DNA from: Autumnicola edwardsiae
Lineage (GTDB): Bacteria > Bacteroidota > Bacteroidia > Flavobacteriales > Flavobacteriaceae
Assembly (NCBI RefSeq): GCF_031846505.1
Contig: NZ_JAVRHP010000031.1
Location: 1 to 36,118, forward strand
Direction: 5' to 3'
DNA length: 36,118 bases
Part shown: in pieces, positions 1-8,902 of the stretch
Position numbering within the stretch: the stretch's first letter is position 1
Layout: the number at the start of each line of letters is the position of its first letter
Translations under genes and position numbers: made by a program
Notes under the pieces: model-generated
What the model was told of the DNA's origin: nothing
The model's input: the letters and a program-made list of their open reading frames with translations, nothing else
The model's database searches: none

Positions 1-38
1 GTCACTCAACTTAAAGTTTGTGTTGCAAGTGCATTTTA

Positions 39-67
39 GACCTACAAGGTATTATAAACCTTGCAGG
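39..67 (+). repeat. REP-like imperfect hairpin (copy A)
   Basis: The arms CCTACAAGGT (41-50) and ACCTTGCAGG (58-67) are inverted repeats separated by 7 bases, with one A/C mismatch. The same arms and the same mismatch recur around the RAYT gene near 26.3-27.0 kb, so this looks like a distant member of one REP family. It lies just downstream of the dsbD-like gene and may also act as its transcription end. The rest of 1-73 shows nothing recognisable. Confidence 0.6.
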
Positions 68-73
68 ATACTA

Positions 74-2074
74 CTATTCCCTATAAGCAGAAATTCCTTT
101 CTGCAACCACTCATAATATTTATCAGGATCTGGTGTGTAGGCTGCGGGTTCGTTCAGTTTTTCTCCGCTTGGATCCAGAAGAACGTAAAACGGCTGCGCA
201 TTTGCTTCAAACCTGCTAATCTGGAAGTCACTCCATTTCTGGCCCACAGTAGTAATTTCCCTTCCTGTAACTTCGGAAGTATAAATGTCTTCTTCAGGTA
301 AATCCCGTTTATCATCTACGTAAAGTGAAATGAGTACGACATCATTTTTCAGAATATTCAGAACATGTTGTTTTGGCCATACATTCTGCTCCATTTTCCT
401 GCAGTTAACGCAGGCCCAACCGGTAAAATCTAACATAACAGGTTTTCCTACTTCTTCAGCATATTCCAGTCCTTTTTCATAATTATTGAAGACCAGGATA
501 TCATGCGGAGGCATGAGGTGCGCGCCCTCGGGTAATTCAGCATTGGCAGCCGATCCTGAGGCTATATTTTTTGTATATCCCACTCCGTATGGTGATTCAC
601 TGTATTCCATTGGCGGCGGAAAAGCACTGATAAGATTCAGCGGAGCTCCCCAAAGTCCCGGAATAAGATAAATTGTAAACGTGAGCACCAGCAATCCCAT
701 CATTAACCTTCCTACAGAAATAGATTCCAGCGGAGAATCATGTGGCAGTTTTATCTTTCCGAATAAATATAAGGCAAGCGTTCCAAAAATCGCGATCCAG
801 ATGGCGATAAACACTTCGCGTTCCAAAAGGTGCAGTTGTAGCACCAGGTCTGCCTGAGAGAGAAATTTAAAAGCTAATGCCAGCTCTAAAAATCCTAGAA
901 AAACTTTTACCGTATTTAACCATCCCCCACTCTTTGGAAGTGTATTCATCCACCCCGGGAAAGCAGCAAAAAACGCAAAAGGCAAAGCAATGGCTAAAGA
1001 AAAACCCAACATACCAACTATTGGAGCGATCCCTCCTTTTGAAGCCGCCTGCACCAAAAGTGTTCCCACAATAGGACCTGTACATGAAAAAGATACAATT
1101 GCCAGCGCCAGCGCCATAAAGAAAATGCCAATTATCCCTCCCCGATCTGCCTGGGAATCCACTTTGTTGGCCCAGGAATTGGGAAGCATAATATCGAAAG
1201 CGCCAAAAAACGAGACAGCAAAAATTACCAATATCGCAAAGAAAATCAGGTTAAACCAGACGTTAGTCGCCAGTGCATTAAGAGAATCTGCACCAAAAAT
1301 GGCAGTTACGGCTGTTCCCAGCAAAACATAAATAACAACAATGGAAATCCCATAAATTATGGCATTCCGTATTCCCTTTGCCCGGGTTTTACTTTGCTTG
1401 GTAAAATAACTTACCGTCATGGGAATCATAGGAAAAACGCAGGGCGTAAGCAGTGCCGCAAAACCTGAAAGGAAAGCGATAAAGAAGATACCCCATAAGC
1501 CTTTTTTATTTTCTTTTGCAGAAGTTATTCCTGTTTCTACCTCATTTGAAATATCTACAGGCTCTTCTGAATTTACATTATCATTAAAAATTGAAGGATC
1601 TGCGGAAGTGTTTATAGCTGAAGTAGCGGGCACGTTTAAGGTAAATTCTTCAAGCGCCGGAGGCAAACAGCGTTCGTCGTCGCAGACCATAAATTCTACC
1701 GAAGTAGTGATTGTTGCGGATTCTTCCAATAAAATAATCCGTTGCTGAAAGCTTGCTTCATCTTCAAAGTACTTGATACGCATTCCAAAGACAGGATCGT
1801 CTACTGTTACTCCCTCCTCTTCTTCAGTTTCTCCTGAAAGCTCGTAATTATCATTTTTCTCGTATGAAAAAGTGGTCGCAATCGGGCCGTTTTCAGGGAC
1901 ATCCTGAGCATAAAGGTGCCATCCCGCTTCAATTTCCGCAGAAAAAATTAGCAGATATTCGTTTTCGGCTTCGGAAAGTTTTTCCACACTCGCCGACCAT
2001 TCCACAGGATCATAAATTTGTGAAAATCCCTGTAGGGAAAGGAGAAGAAATATAAAGAGGATGAAATTCTTCAT
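74..2074 (-). CDS. dsbD: DsbD-like transmembrane thiol:disulfide interchange protein
   Basis: This 666-residue protein probably carries electrons from cytoplasmic thioredoxin across the inner membrane to periplasmic acceptors (disulfide isomerisation, cytochrome c maturation). A signal peptide (about 1-19) is followed by an N-terminal DsbD alpha-like domain with Cys131 and Cys136. About eight membrane segments span roughly 192-470, with the paired membrane cysteines Cys212 (in LTPCVFP) and Cys331 (in FSCTGP). A C-terminal thioredoxin-fold domain has the motif CVNC (Cys555, Cys558). All three cysteine pairs expected of full-length DsbD are present, so it should be functional. The ATG start at 2074 directly gives the signal peptide. 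It could also be annotated as a cytochrome c biogenesis protein; the domain order favours DsbD. Confidence 0.93.
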   Translation of the reverse strand: MKNFILFIFLLLSLQGFSQIYDPVEWSASVEKLSEAENEYLLIFSAEIEAGWHLYAQDVPENGPIATTFSYEKNDNYELSGETEEEEGVTVDDPVFGMRIKYFEDEASFQQRIILLEESATITTSVEFMVCDDERCLPPALEEFTLNVPATSAINTSADPSIFNDNVNSEEPVDISNEVETGITSAKENKKGLWGIFFIAFLSGFAALLTPCVFPMIPMTVSYFTKQSKTRAKGIRNAIIYGISIVVIYVLLGTAVTAIFGADSLNALATNVWFNLIFFAILVIFAVSFFGAFDIMLPNSWANKVDSQADRGGIIGIFFMALALAIVSFSCTGPIVGTLLVQAASKGGIAPIVGMLGFSLAIALPFAFFAAFPGWMNTLPKSGGWLNTVKVFLGFLELALAFKFLSQADLVLQLHLLEREVFIAIWIAIFGTLALYLFGKIKLPHDSPLESISVGRLMMGLLVLTFTIYLIPGLWGAPLNLISAFPPPMEYSESPYGVGYTKNIASGSAANAELPEGAHLMPPHDILVFNNYEKGLEYAEEVGKPVMLDFTGWACVNCRKMEQNVWPKQHVLNILKNDVVLISLYVDDKRDLPEEDIYTSEVTGREITTVGQKWSDFQISRFEANAQPFYVLLDPSGEKLNEPAAYTPDPDKYYEWLQKGISAYRE

Positions 2075-2155
2075 GATAATAGGTAGTTTTACGTCCTTCA
2101 GAAGTTATTAAAAACTAAAACAGGACATATTCTGAAAAAAATAAAGCGACTGCCT

Positions 2156-2180
2156 GAAAACGCCAATTATCGACCTTTAA
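2156..2180 (+). repeat. Dispersed CAATTATCGACCTT motif, copy 1
   Basis: Bases 2156-2180 contain GCCAATTATCGACCTTTAA preceded by GAAAAC. It shares its core with copies at 7192, 7301, 14246 and 28468. It is intergenic, between rseP and dsbD. The function is unknown. Confidence 0.55.
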
Positions 2181-2251
2181 ACATTTAAAAGACGACTTAA
2201 ATCAGTAGCACGAAAATTACCATTTTAGAGGCCGCTCCTTGAATTCAAAGT

Positions 2252-3568
2252 TTATTCAAATAACCATTTATAGATGTCGTTCCCGTTGGCATAAAGCACA
2301 AGCGCAAAAATAATTACGAACCCAACCAGCTGGGCGATTTCCATAAATTTATCATTCGGTGTTCTTCCGGTTACCATTTCATAAAGCAGGAACACTACAT
2401 GACCGCCATCTAAAGCAGGGATCGGCAGAATATTCATAAACGCCAGGATGATCGAAATAAAAGCGGTGGTATGCCAGAAACCGGCCCAGTTCCAGGTGTC
2501 TGGGAACAATCCGCCTATTGCGCCAAAACCTCCAAGTTGAGAAGCTCCTTTTTTGGTAAAAACATATTCAAACTGGGCCACATAATCGTGCAATGTCCAG
2601 TAACCGTATTCAAATCCTTCAGAAATACTTTCGGCAAAGCCATATTCACGTTTTTCAAAATCAAATCCACGAACGGCAGCTACTCCTATTAATCCCTCCT
2701 CATCTGGAGTAATCATAGATCCCTGTATCTCGCCATCCCGTTCGTAAACCACCTCTATTTCCTTGTTGGGATTCCCTTTTGTAATAGGACTTACCTCGTG
2801 CCAGTAACCAATTTCCCGGCTGTTCAAAGAAATAATACTGTCGCCTTTTTGGAGTCCCGCCAATGCCGCCGCCCTGTCTGCCACCACAGTGTCCAACACC
2901 GGCGACTGGATAGGTACAAAAGGCTGCATAATGCCTTCTTCCCACATTTTGGCACCAATCTCCTCTGGAATAGAAATGGTTTCTTCACTTCCATCCTGGT
3001 GCAAAACGGTTATGGAAGTCACGTCCCGCATAAAAAGATGGCGGTTTATGTCCAGACTGTTCTGAAAACCGGTTTCGTTTACCTCTAAAATCCTGTCGCC
3101 ATCTTCAAAACCGTACTCCTTGAATTCGTCTACTACTGCAAAACCTTCAGGCATTTGTTCGGGACCAACATAGCTGGTGCCCCAAACAAAAAGGATCATC
3201 ATAAAAATCAGAAAACCGAGAACGAGGTTTACGGTAACCCCTCCCAGCATAATGATTAAACGCTGCCACGCCGGTTTGCTGCGGAATTCCCATGGCTGTG
3301 GCGGCTGCGACATCTGCTCTTTGTCCATGCTCTCGTCTATCATCCCGGAAATTTTCACATAACCACCAAGCGGCAGCCACCCGATTCCGTAGACGGTATC
3401 GCCGATTTTCTTTTTGAAAAGCGCAAATTTTACATCAAAAAACAGAAAAAATTTCTCTACTCTTGTTTTAAATATTTTGGCGGGGATGTAATGCCCAAAC
3501 TCGTGTAATACAATGAGCAATGATAAACTAAGTAAAAGTTGTATCGCTTTAACTGCAAATGGATCCAT
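2252..3568 (-). CDS. rseP: RseP-type site-2 zinc metalloprotease (M50)
   Basis: This 438-residue intramembrane protease of the S2P family cuts membrane-anchored substrates, in many bacteria anti-sigma factors during envelope stress. The first membrane helix contains the zinc motif HEFGH (His22, Glu23, His26), and the third zinc ligand is in PALDGGH (Asp387) near the C-terminus. Between them lies a periplasmic region with PDZ-like segments (about 130-310), followed by C-terminal membrane helices. The length matches the family. It is transcribed alone, with a -7 type box TACTTTTG on the minus strand at 3595-3602, 27 bases before the start. Its substrate in this organism cannot be inferred from the window. 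Confidence 0.93.
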   Translation of the reverse strand: MDPFAVKAIQLLLSLSLLIVLHEFGHYIPAKIFKTRVEKFFLFFDVKFALFKKKIGDTVYGIGWLPLGGYVKISGMIDESMDKEQMSQPPQPWEFRSKPAWQRLIIMLGGVTVNLVLGFLIFMMILFVWGTSYVGPEQMPEGFAVVDEFKEYGFEDGDRILEVNETGFQNSLDINRHLFMRDVTSITVLHQDGSEETISIPEEIGAKMWEEGIMQPFVPIQSPVLDTVVADRAAALAGLQKGDSIISLNSREIGYWHEVSPITKGNPNKEIEVVYERDGEIQGSMITPDEEGLIGVAAVRGFDFEKREYGFAESISEGFEYGYWTLHDYVAQFEYVFTKKGASQLGGFGAIGGLFPDTWNWAGFWHTTAFISIILAFMNILPIPALDGGHVVFLLYEMVTGRTPNDKFMEIAQLVGFVIIFALVLYANGNDIYKWLFE

Positions 3569-3594
3569 TCTCTAAACTTCAAATTTTAATCGCA

Positions 3595-3602
3595 CAAAAG
3601 TA
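3595..3602 (-). promoter_or_regulatory. -7 promoter box of rseP
   Basis: On the minus strand the bases read TACTTTTG, matching the Bacteroidota TAnnTTTG consensus, 27 bases upstream of the rseP start. No convincing -33 TTG was seen. Confidence 0.5.
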
Positions 3603-3696
3603 ACTTTTTAAAAACTACTAGAAAAGTATAAATCTGCCACTGTTGTCATTTCTGAAATTTTTGCCCCTAAAATGTGACTATTTGATTCCCAGCAGT

Positions 3697-3704
3697 TAAT
3701 TTTG
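3697..3704 (+). promoter_or_regulatory. -7 promoter box of the SCO1 gene
   Basis: TAATTTTG matches TAnnTTTG and lies 17 bases before the start codon at 3721. The -33 element is unclear. Confidence 0.45.
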
Positions 3705-3720
3705 CACCAAAGTTTTATTC

Positions 3721-4386
3721 ATGCTAAAGTTTTTTAAGCGATACAAAACCTTTGCCATTGTCTTCTCCATTCTTTCGGCAATAATACTTTTTAGTATTTA
3801 TTCGCTGCTTAAACCCGAGAAGACATTGCCCGTTTACCAACCCGATATGGTAAATGCGGAATTGGTGGACACCACAGTTCAATATATAAGAAAATACCAT
3901 AAAATAGCAGATTTTGAACTGGTGAACCAGAACGGAGATACGATCACTCAGGAATTCTATAAGGATAAAATCTATGTAGCCGACTTCTTTTTTACTACCT
4001 GCCTTACTATTTGCCCAATTATGACAGATCATATGCTGAAAATTCAGGAAAAGATAAAAGATGATCCTGAAGTTTTACTGCTCTCACACACTGTGTTTCC
4101 AAAGACCGACAGCGTACCCGTGTTAAAAAAATATGCTGAAGAAAAAGGTGTAATAGATGGAAAATGGAACCTTGTTACCGGTGATAAAAAGAAGATTTAT
4201 GATCTCGCCAGAAAATCTTATCTGGCTACGAAAAGTACAGGAGATGGCGGCAAATACGACATGATCCATACAGAAAATTTTGTGCTTATAGACCAAAACC
4301 GCCAGATAAGGGGTTTTTATGATGGTACAGATCCTGAGGCTATTGAAAATCTCATGGCCGATATTGACTTTTTAAAGAACAAATAA
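3721..4386 (+). CDS. SCO1/SenC family copper chaperone
   Basis: This 221-residue membrane-anchored thioredoxin-fold protein is predicted to deliver copper to, or reduce, the CuA centre of cytochrome oxidase. A single membrane helix (about 10-30) is followed by a periplasmic domain. The CxxxC copper site is Cys94 and Cys98 (TTCLTICP), and the conserved downstream His lies in MIHTENF near residue 184. All three ligands are intact. It stands alone, with no oxidase gene in the window. The ATG at 3721 is preceded by a promoter box and gives a normal N-terminus. Confidence 0.92.
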   Translation: MLKFFKRYKTFAIVFSILSAIILFSIYSLLKPEKTLPVYQPDMVNAELVDTTVQYIRKYHKIADFELVNQNGDTITQEFYKDKIYVADFFFTTCLTICPIMTDHMLKIQEKIKDDPEVLLLSHTVFPKTDSVPVLKKYAEEKGVIDGKWNLVTGDKKKIYDLARKSYLATKSTGDGGKYDMIHTENFVLIDQNRQIRGFYDGTDPEAIENLMADIDFLKNK

Positions 4387-4438
4387 AAGGAATAGTAGTT
4401 TTTTAAGCTTCAGGCTTTTCTACTAGTGTTATTTCCCT

Positions 4439-4470
4439 TACTTTTGCCTTGTTTAAATTCAATCTAAATA
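4439..4470 (+). promoter_or_regulatory. feoAB promoter box with possible DtxR-type operator
   Basis: TACTTTTG at 4439-4446 fits the Bacteroidota -7 consensus. Just downstream, TTTAAATTCAATCTAAA (4452-4468) is an imperfect inverted repeat. Its right half ATCTAAA differs by one base from the half-site GTCTAAA found between the DtxR-type gene and the TonB receptor; the left half is weaker and the spacer is one base longer. Control by that repressor is inference. Confidence 0.35.
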
Positions 4471-4474
4471 AACA

Positions 4475-4705
4475 TTGAAAGTTACCGTAGCACATCTCAG
4501 GCGTGGACAACGGGGAATTATTAAGGAATTCTCTGCCGATGCTGTTCCGCTTAAACTTTTGGAAATGGGTTGCCTGCCGGGAAATGAAGTAGAACTGGTG
4601 CAAATGGCACCTTTTAGAGATCCCCTGTACCTCAATGTTAACGGAAGCCACCTGGCTATTAGAAAGGAAACGGCTCTACAGATTGAAATAGAATTAATCG
4701 ACTAG
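4475..4705 (+). CDS. feoA: FeoA, ferrous iron transport accessory protein
   Basis: This 76-residue SH3-like cytosolic protein belongs to the FeoA family, which partners FeoB in Fe(II) uptake. The sequence has the usual pattern: an N-terminal beta strand, GQRGIIKEF, the LLEMGCLPGNEVELV core and a C-terminal strand. The start is TTG at 4475; no in-frame ATG gives a full domain, so the TTG start is needed. The stop is followed after one base by the feoB ATG, indicating translational coupling. It is the first gene of the operon, behind a promoter box at 4439-4446. Confidence 0.9.
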   Translation: MKVTVAHLRRGQRGIIKEFSADAVPLKLLEMGCLPGNEVELVQMAPFRDPLYLNVNGSHLAIRKETALQIEIELID

Positions 4706-4706
4706 C

Positions 4707-6809
4707 ATGGGCAAACAAATTAATGTCGCCTTAATAGGAAACCCCAATACCGGGAAAACTTCTGTTTTTAACCAGCTTACAGGATTAAACCAGAAGGTGG
4801 GAAATTATCCCGGAATCACGGTAGAAAAGAAAGAAGGCATCTGCAAATTGCCCCGCGGGTTAAAAGCTCATATTCTTGACCTGCCGGGAACTTACAGCCT
4901 TAATGCATCTTCCCTGGATGAAAATGTGGTGATAGAGCTTCTGCTCAATAAAAATGATAAAGATTATCCAGATGTCGCCGTTGTGGTGAGCGATGTCGAA
5001 AACCTTAAGCGAAACCTTCTTCTGTTTACCCAAATCAAAGATCTTGGTATTCCTACTATTCTTGTTGTTAACATGGCAGACCGTATGGAACGCAAAGGAA
5101 TTTCACTGGACATAGACCTGCTGGAAGACCGCTTAAAGACCAAAATTGCCCTGGTAAGTGCAAGAAAAAACCAGGGGATCAATGAGCTTAAGGAAATGAT
5201 CATTAATTATAAGCACATTCCTACAGAACCCTGCTTAAATGCTTCCATAATTGACCCTGAATATTTTGACAGGCTACGAAAAGCCTTTCCTAATCAATCC
5301 ATATACAAACTTTGGCTGGTAATTACCCAGGATGTTAACTTCGGAAATATTGACCGGAAGGAACTAAATAAATCCACAGACTTTAATACCAAGTCCGAAA
5401 GTGACTTAAAACGCCTTCAGCAGAAAGAGACGGTTTTAAGATATCAATTTATAAACGGCACTTTAAAACAAGCCCTTACCGTAGATATTAATGCTGCGAC
5501 AGATCTAAGGGCAAAACTGGACAGGGTGCTCACCCATAAAGTTTGGGGATACGTAATTTTCTTTTCTATCCTGTTGCTGATATTCCAGGCCATTTATAAC
5601 TGGTCCAGCTACCCGATGGACCTTATAGACGAGACTTTTGCATCCCTCAGCGAAATTGTGAACAACACCTTTCCTCCCGGGGTTTTTACAGACCTCATGG
5701 CCGAAGGCATAATTCCCGGACTTGGAGGAATTATAATTTTTATTCCGCAGATTGCATTTCTGTTTCTGTTTATAAGCATTTTAGAAGAAACGGGGTATAT
5801 GAGCCGGGTTGTTTTTTTGATGGACCGGATTATGCGAAGATTTGGATTAAGTGGTAAAAGCGTGGTCCCGCTGGTTTCCGGAACTGCCTGCGCAATTCCC
5901 GCAGTTATGGCGACCAGAAATATCGAAAACTGGAAAGAACGCCTTATCACCATTCTGGTAGTTCCTTTCACAACCTGTTCTGCAAGGCTTCCGGTGTATC
6001 TGATTATTATTGCACTCGTAATTCCGGATGAAACAATCTTCGGGTTTAATTACCAGGGGCTTACTTTAATGTTACTTTACCTAATAGGCTTTGGGACAGC
6101 TATCTTTTCGGCATGGATTTTAAACAGCATATTAAACATTAAAAACAGGACTTATTTTGTTATCGAAATGCCGAATTACAAGGTACCGATGATAAAAAAT
6201 ATCGCTATTAACGTAGTTGAAAAAACGAAATCTTTTGTGCTGGGCGCCGGTAAGATCATTTTGGCAATTTCAATAATCCTGTGGGTTTTAGCCAGTTTTG
6301 GGCCGGGCGAAGATTTTAATAATGCTGAAGAAATAGTGGCATCGGGCTATAACTCTGAAGAAAGTACTTCTACGGAAGAATTTCAGGAGGATGTTTCTTC
6401 CTATAAACTGAAGCATTCTTATATTGGCATCATGGGCCGGGCAATAGAACCGGCGGTCGCACCTCTTGGTTACGACTGGAAGATTGGAATAGCCATAATA
6501 AGCTCTTTTGCTGCACGCGAAGTTTTTGTAGGAACCCTGGCGACTATCTATAGTGTAGGTAGTGACGAGGAAGAGACTATAAAAAACCGGATGGCAGCAG
6601 AAACCAATCCGGTGCTTGGAGGCCCATTGTTTACCTTTGCGAGCGGGATAAGCCTGTTGCTTTTTTATGCTTTTGCAATGCAATGTATGAGTACACTCGC
6701 GATTGTAAAAAGGGAAACCAATACCTGGAAATGGCCAATATTGCAACTGGTGCTTATGAGTGCTTTTGCATACGTAGTGGCTTTGGCCGCCTTTCAGATT
6801 TTAAAATAA
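4707..6809 (+). CDS. feoB: FeoB, ferrous iron transporter
   Basis: This 700-residue inner-membrane Fe(II) permease has an N-terminal G-protein domain. The G1 loop GNPNTGKT is at residues 11-18, DLPG (G3) follows in HILDLPGTYS, and NMAD (G4) is also present. After a helical spacer, a polytopic membrane domain begins near residue 275 and carries two Gate-type segments, including VSGTACAIPA and TCSARLPVY, with the conserved cysteines. All functional motifs are present and the length is normal for Bacteroidota. It lies in an operon with feoA and a small Cys-rich partner downstream. Confidence 0.96.
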   Translation: MGKQINVALIGNPNTGKTSVFNQLTGLNQKVGNYPGITVEKKEGICKLPRGLKAHILDLPGTYSLNASSLDENVVIELLLNKNDKDYPDVAVVVSDVENLKRNLLLFTQIKDLGIPTILVVNMADRMERKGISLDIDLLEDRLKTKIALVSARKNQGINELKEMIINYKHIPTEPCLNASIIDPEYFDRLRKAFPNQSIYKLWLVITQDVNFGNIDRKELNKSTDFNTKSESDLKRLQQKETVLRYQFINGTLKQALTVDINAATDLRAKLDRVLTHKVWGYVIFFSILLLIFQAIYNWSSYPMDLIDETFASLSEIVNNTFPPGVFTDLMAEGIIPGLGGIIIFIPQIAFLFLFISILEETGYMSRVVFLMDRIMRRFGLSGKSVVPLVSGTACAIPAVMATRNIENWKERLITILVVPFTTCSARLPVYLIIIALVIPDETIFGFNYQGLTLMLLYLIGFGTAIFSAWILNSILNIKNRTYFVIEMPNYKVPMIKNIAINVVEKTKSFVLGAGKIILAISIILWVLASFGPGEDFNNAEEIVASGYNSEESTSTEEFQEDVSSYKLKHSYIGIMGRAIEPAVAPLGYDWKIGIAIISSFAAREVFVGTLATIYSVGSDEEETIKNRMAAETNPVLGGPLFTFASGISLLLFYAFAMQCMSTLAIVKRETNTWKWPILQLVLMSAFAYVVALAAFQILK

Positions 6810-6844
6810 TTGTAAGTAAACAATATAAAAACGACTTAGTTACT

Positions 6845-6997
6845 ATGGAATTACTACAACATATTTTAGTTTTTATGACCTTTGCGCTCGCAGTGGGATA
6901 TATGATTAGTAAATTTATATGGAAACCTGCTTTTTTAATCCGCAGAAAGACTGAAAAACAGAAAGCCTGCGGGGTTTCAGGATGCGGCTGCAGCTAG
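6845..6997 (+). CDS. Small Cys-rich membrane protein, FeoB-associated
   Basis: This 50-residue protein has one membrane helix (about 5-25), a basic stretch (RRKTEKQK), and a C-terminal cysteine cluster in ACGVSGCGCS. Small FeoB-associated Cys-rich proteins of this design occur after feoB in Bacteroidota and resemble FeoC or 'FeoB-associated Cys-rich membrane protein' families. The ATG at 6845 is preferred over longer upstream starts because those run inside feoB. A role in redox sensing or metal handing to FeoB is inference; the position directly after feoB is the main support. Confidence 0.75.
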   Translation: MELLQHILVFMTFALAVGYMISKFIWKPAFLIRRKTEKQKACGVSGCGCS

Positions 6998-7191
6998 AAG
7001 TCTATTTCTTCAGGTTATTTGCTGATTATAAGCTTCAGAATACACTCGGAAGAACCCTATTTTTCTACAATTGGTCCAGAGAAATGTCTTAAAATCAAAA
7101 ATTTCGGTATCTACATCCGGAAAAAGTGACTTTTTGAGCAAATCCTGAGCCTGTAACTATCCTTTTTATATACTTCGATTATAGCCGCACG

Positions 7192-7217
7192 TCAAAAATG
7201 GCAATTATCGATCTTTA
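7192..7217 (+). repeat. Dispersed CAATTATCGACCTT motif, copy 2
   Basis: The 20 bases 7192-7211 (TCAAAAATGGCAATTATCGA) are identical to 28467-28486, which lies inside a coding region in the heme operon. This copy has T instead of C in the GACCTT part. Confidence 0.6.
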
Positions 7218-7300
7218 AGAAAGGTAATGTCGTTGACCAGTCAAACTATAGCCACTAATACACGAATAAGAGATCCTGAAATACCTTTAAAAGATGATGC

Positions 7301-7325
7301 CTAAAAATGTCAAATATCGACCTAT
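7301..7325 (+). repeat. Dispersed CAATTATCGACCTT motif, copy 3
   Basis: Bases 7301-7325 read as CTAAAAATGTCAAATATCGA followed by CCTAT, a diverged copy of the motif at 7192. Confidence 0.45.
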
Positions 7326-7403
7326 AGGTTGGAATCTCACGTTATTACAGGAATAATTTCAGATTAAAATATTCAGAAAAGGTCGGTGTGAATTTGCAAC
7401 GTT

Positions 7404-8225
7404 TTACGCTAAACCAACGTCCAGTGTCATCATCACCATAAACCCACCAATAAATCCCATGGTAGAAATATCTGTATAATTTCCCTGTTGCGCTTCTGGC
7501 ACTACTTCTTCCACAACTACAAAAATCATGGCTCCGGCCGCAAAACAGAGTGCGTAAGGCAAAATAGGCTCAAAAGTCAGGACAGCCCATGCCCCCAAAA
7601 CGGCAGCCACAGGTTCTACAATAGCCGAAAGTTGCCCGTAATTAAAGCTTTTCCAGCGGCTTAATCCCTGCCCCCTTAACGGCATTGCTACTGCAAAACC
7701 TTCAGGGAAATTCTGAAGTCCAATACCAATAGCCAGCGCTACGGCACCACCTATACTTGCACCCTGTAGCCCTGCAGCTGCTCCACCAAACAATACTCCT
7801 ACGGCCAGCCCTTCAGGAATATTATGCAGCGTAATTGCCAGGGTTAAAAGAACAGATTTATGCCATTTGGTTTTCACGCCCTCCTTTTCATCCATCTTAA
7901 AATTTACATGCAGGTGCGGCAAAACTTTGTCGAGCCCAAATATGAATAAGGCTCCCAGCCCAAAACCTACCACTGCCGGGATGACTTTTACGAAACCTTC
8001 CCCGGGGCTCATTTCTATCCCGGGAGCAAGAAGGCTCCAGAAACTCGCCGCGACCATTACTCCGCCAGTGAATCCCAGCATCCCATCAAAGACTTTTCTA
8101 TTCATGTTCTTAAAAAGAAAAACCAGAGAGGCACCCAAAGCAGTAAGTCCCCATGTAAACAATGTTGCTAAAAAAGCCGCCAATACGGGATCCAATTGCT
8201 CAAAGTAGGTAATTATTTGTTCCAT
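7404..8225 (-). CDS. ZIP family divalent metal transporter
   Basis: This 273-residue polytopic protein belongs to the ZIP (ZupT-like) family, which imports Zn2+, Mn2+ or Fe2+. The two metal-site helices are clear: HNIPEG at 134-139 and QNFPEG at 171-176. A short His-containing loop (HLHVNFK, 104-110) precedes them. About eight membrane segments can be placed. It starts one base after the stop of the DtxR-type repressor gene, so the two are one transcript. The pairing suggests Mn2+ or Fe2+ as substrate, but the sequence does not decide the metal. Confidence 0.9.
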   Translation of the reverse strand: MEQIITYFEQLDPVLAAFLATLFTWGLTALGASLVFLFKNMNRKVFDGMLGFTGGVMVAASFWSLLAPGIEMSPGEGFVKVIPAVVGFGLGALFIFGLDKVLPHLHVNFKMDEKEGVKTKWHKSVLLTLAITLHNIPEGLAVGVLFGGAAAGLQGASIGGAVALAIGIGLQNFPEGFAVAMPLRGQGLSRWKSFNYGQLSAIVEPVAAVLGAWAVLTFEPILPYALCFAAGAMIFVVVEEVVPEAQQGNYTDISTMGFIGGFMVMMTLDVGLA

Positions 8226-8226
8226 T

Positions 8227-8883
8227 CTAATTTGTTTTTATATAAAGATTGTTAGAAACGATCTGGGAAATTCGCAGTTCATTATTTTCTATTAGAACAA
8301 GCATAGATCCATCGAAGGTTTCCTTTTCTAAAACTTTTATCTCTTTTCCCAGGGCAATATTATTTTTATCCAGAAAACGTAAAAAATCTACTGAAGAGTC
8401 TTTAACACCCACACATATCCCCATTTTTTCTTTTTCCAGTTCTGATAGCAGGATTTTATTGGCCACCACAAATTTCCCCTGGGCATCGGGAATGGGATCG
8501 CCATGAGGATCCCTTTTTGGGAAACCTAAAAACTTATCGAGCTGGCTAATAAGTTTTTCAGATTTTATATGCTCCAGTTGCTCTGCTATGTCATGCACCT
8601 CGTCCCACTGGAAACCCAGCTTCTCCACCAGGAAATACTCCCATAATCGATGTTTCCTAATCACTTCTATAGCAGTCTCTCTTCCTAATTCACTTAGTCT
8701 TACGCCCTGATATTTACGGTAATTGACCAGTTTCTTTCCTGAAAGTTTTTTAATCATGTCTGTTACAGAAGAGGCTTTAGTTTCCATCTCTTCTGCCAAA
8801 GCATTTGTACTAACTCCTGTTTTATAAGAGCGTTCAAGGTGGAAAATAGCTTTTAAGTAATTTTCTTCAGAAAGGCTAAACAT
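8227..8883 (-). CDS. DtxR/MntR-family metal-dependent repressor
   Basis: This 218-residue metal-responsive DNA-binding protein has an N-terminal winged helix (about 1-70, with the recognition region around KASSVTDMIKKLS), a dimerisation and metal-binding domain (about 71-140, with RKHRLWE and HDIAEQLEHI carrying likely ligands), and a C-terminal FeoA/SH3-like domain (about 150-218). The length matches three-domain DtxR/IdeR-type members rather than short MntR. It is divergent from the TonB receptor, and a TTTAGAC/GTCTAAA inverted repeat lies between the promoters. It likely controls itself, the ZIP gene and the receptor; this is inference from position. Confidence 0.9.
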   Translation of the reverse strand: MFSLSEENYLKAIFHLERSYKTGVSTNALAEEMETKASSVTDMIKKLSGKKLVNYRKYQGVRLSELGRETAIEVIRKHRLWEYFLVEKLGFQWDEVHDIAEQLEHIKSEKLISQLDKFLGFPKRDPHGDPIPDAQGKFVVANKILLSELEKEKMGICVGVKDSSVDFLRFLDKNNIALGKEIKVLEKETFDGSMLVLIENNELRISQIVSNNLYIKTN

Positions 8884-8902
8884 AACAAATATTTACGTAT
8901 TC

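Larger units (their letters stand above)
6998..7403. other. 406-base intergenic region with two dispersed-motif copies
   Basis: No coding region is supported between the Feo operon and the convergent ZIP gene. It holds copy 2 (7192-7217) and copy 3 (7301-7325) of the CAATTATCGACCTT motif, about 110 bases apart. Between them is a stretch beginning GCCACTAATACACGAATAAG. No clear terminator hairpin was found. It may be a decayed repeat region. Confidence 0.5.

Noticed and set aside
6288..6746. 152-residue open frame on the minus strand
   Set aside because: It lies fully inside feoB, whose motifs are clear, and its translation has no recognisable pattern.
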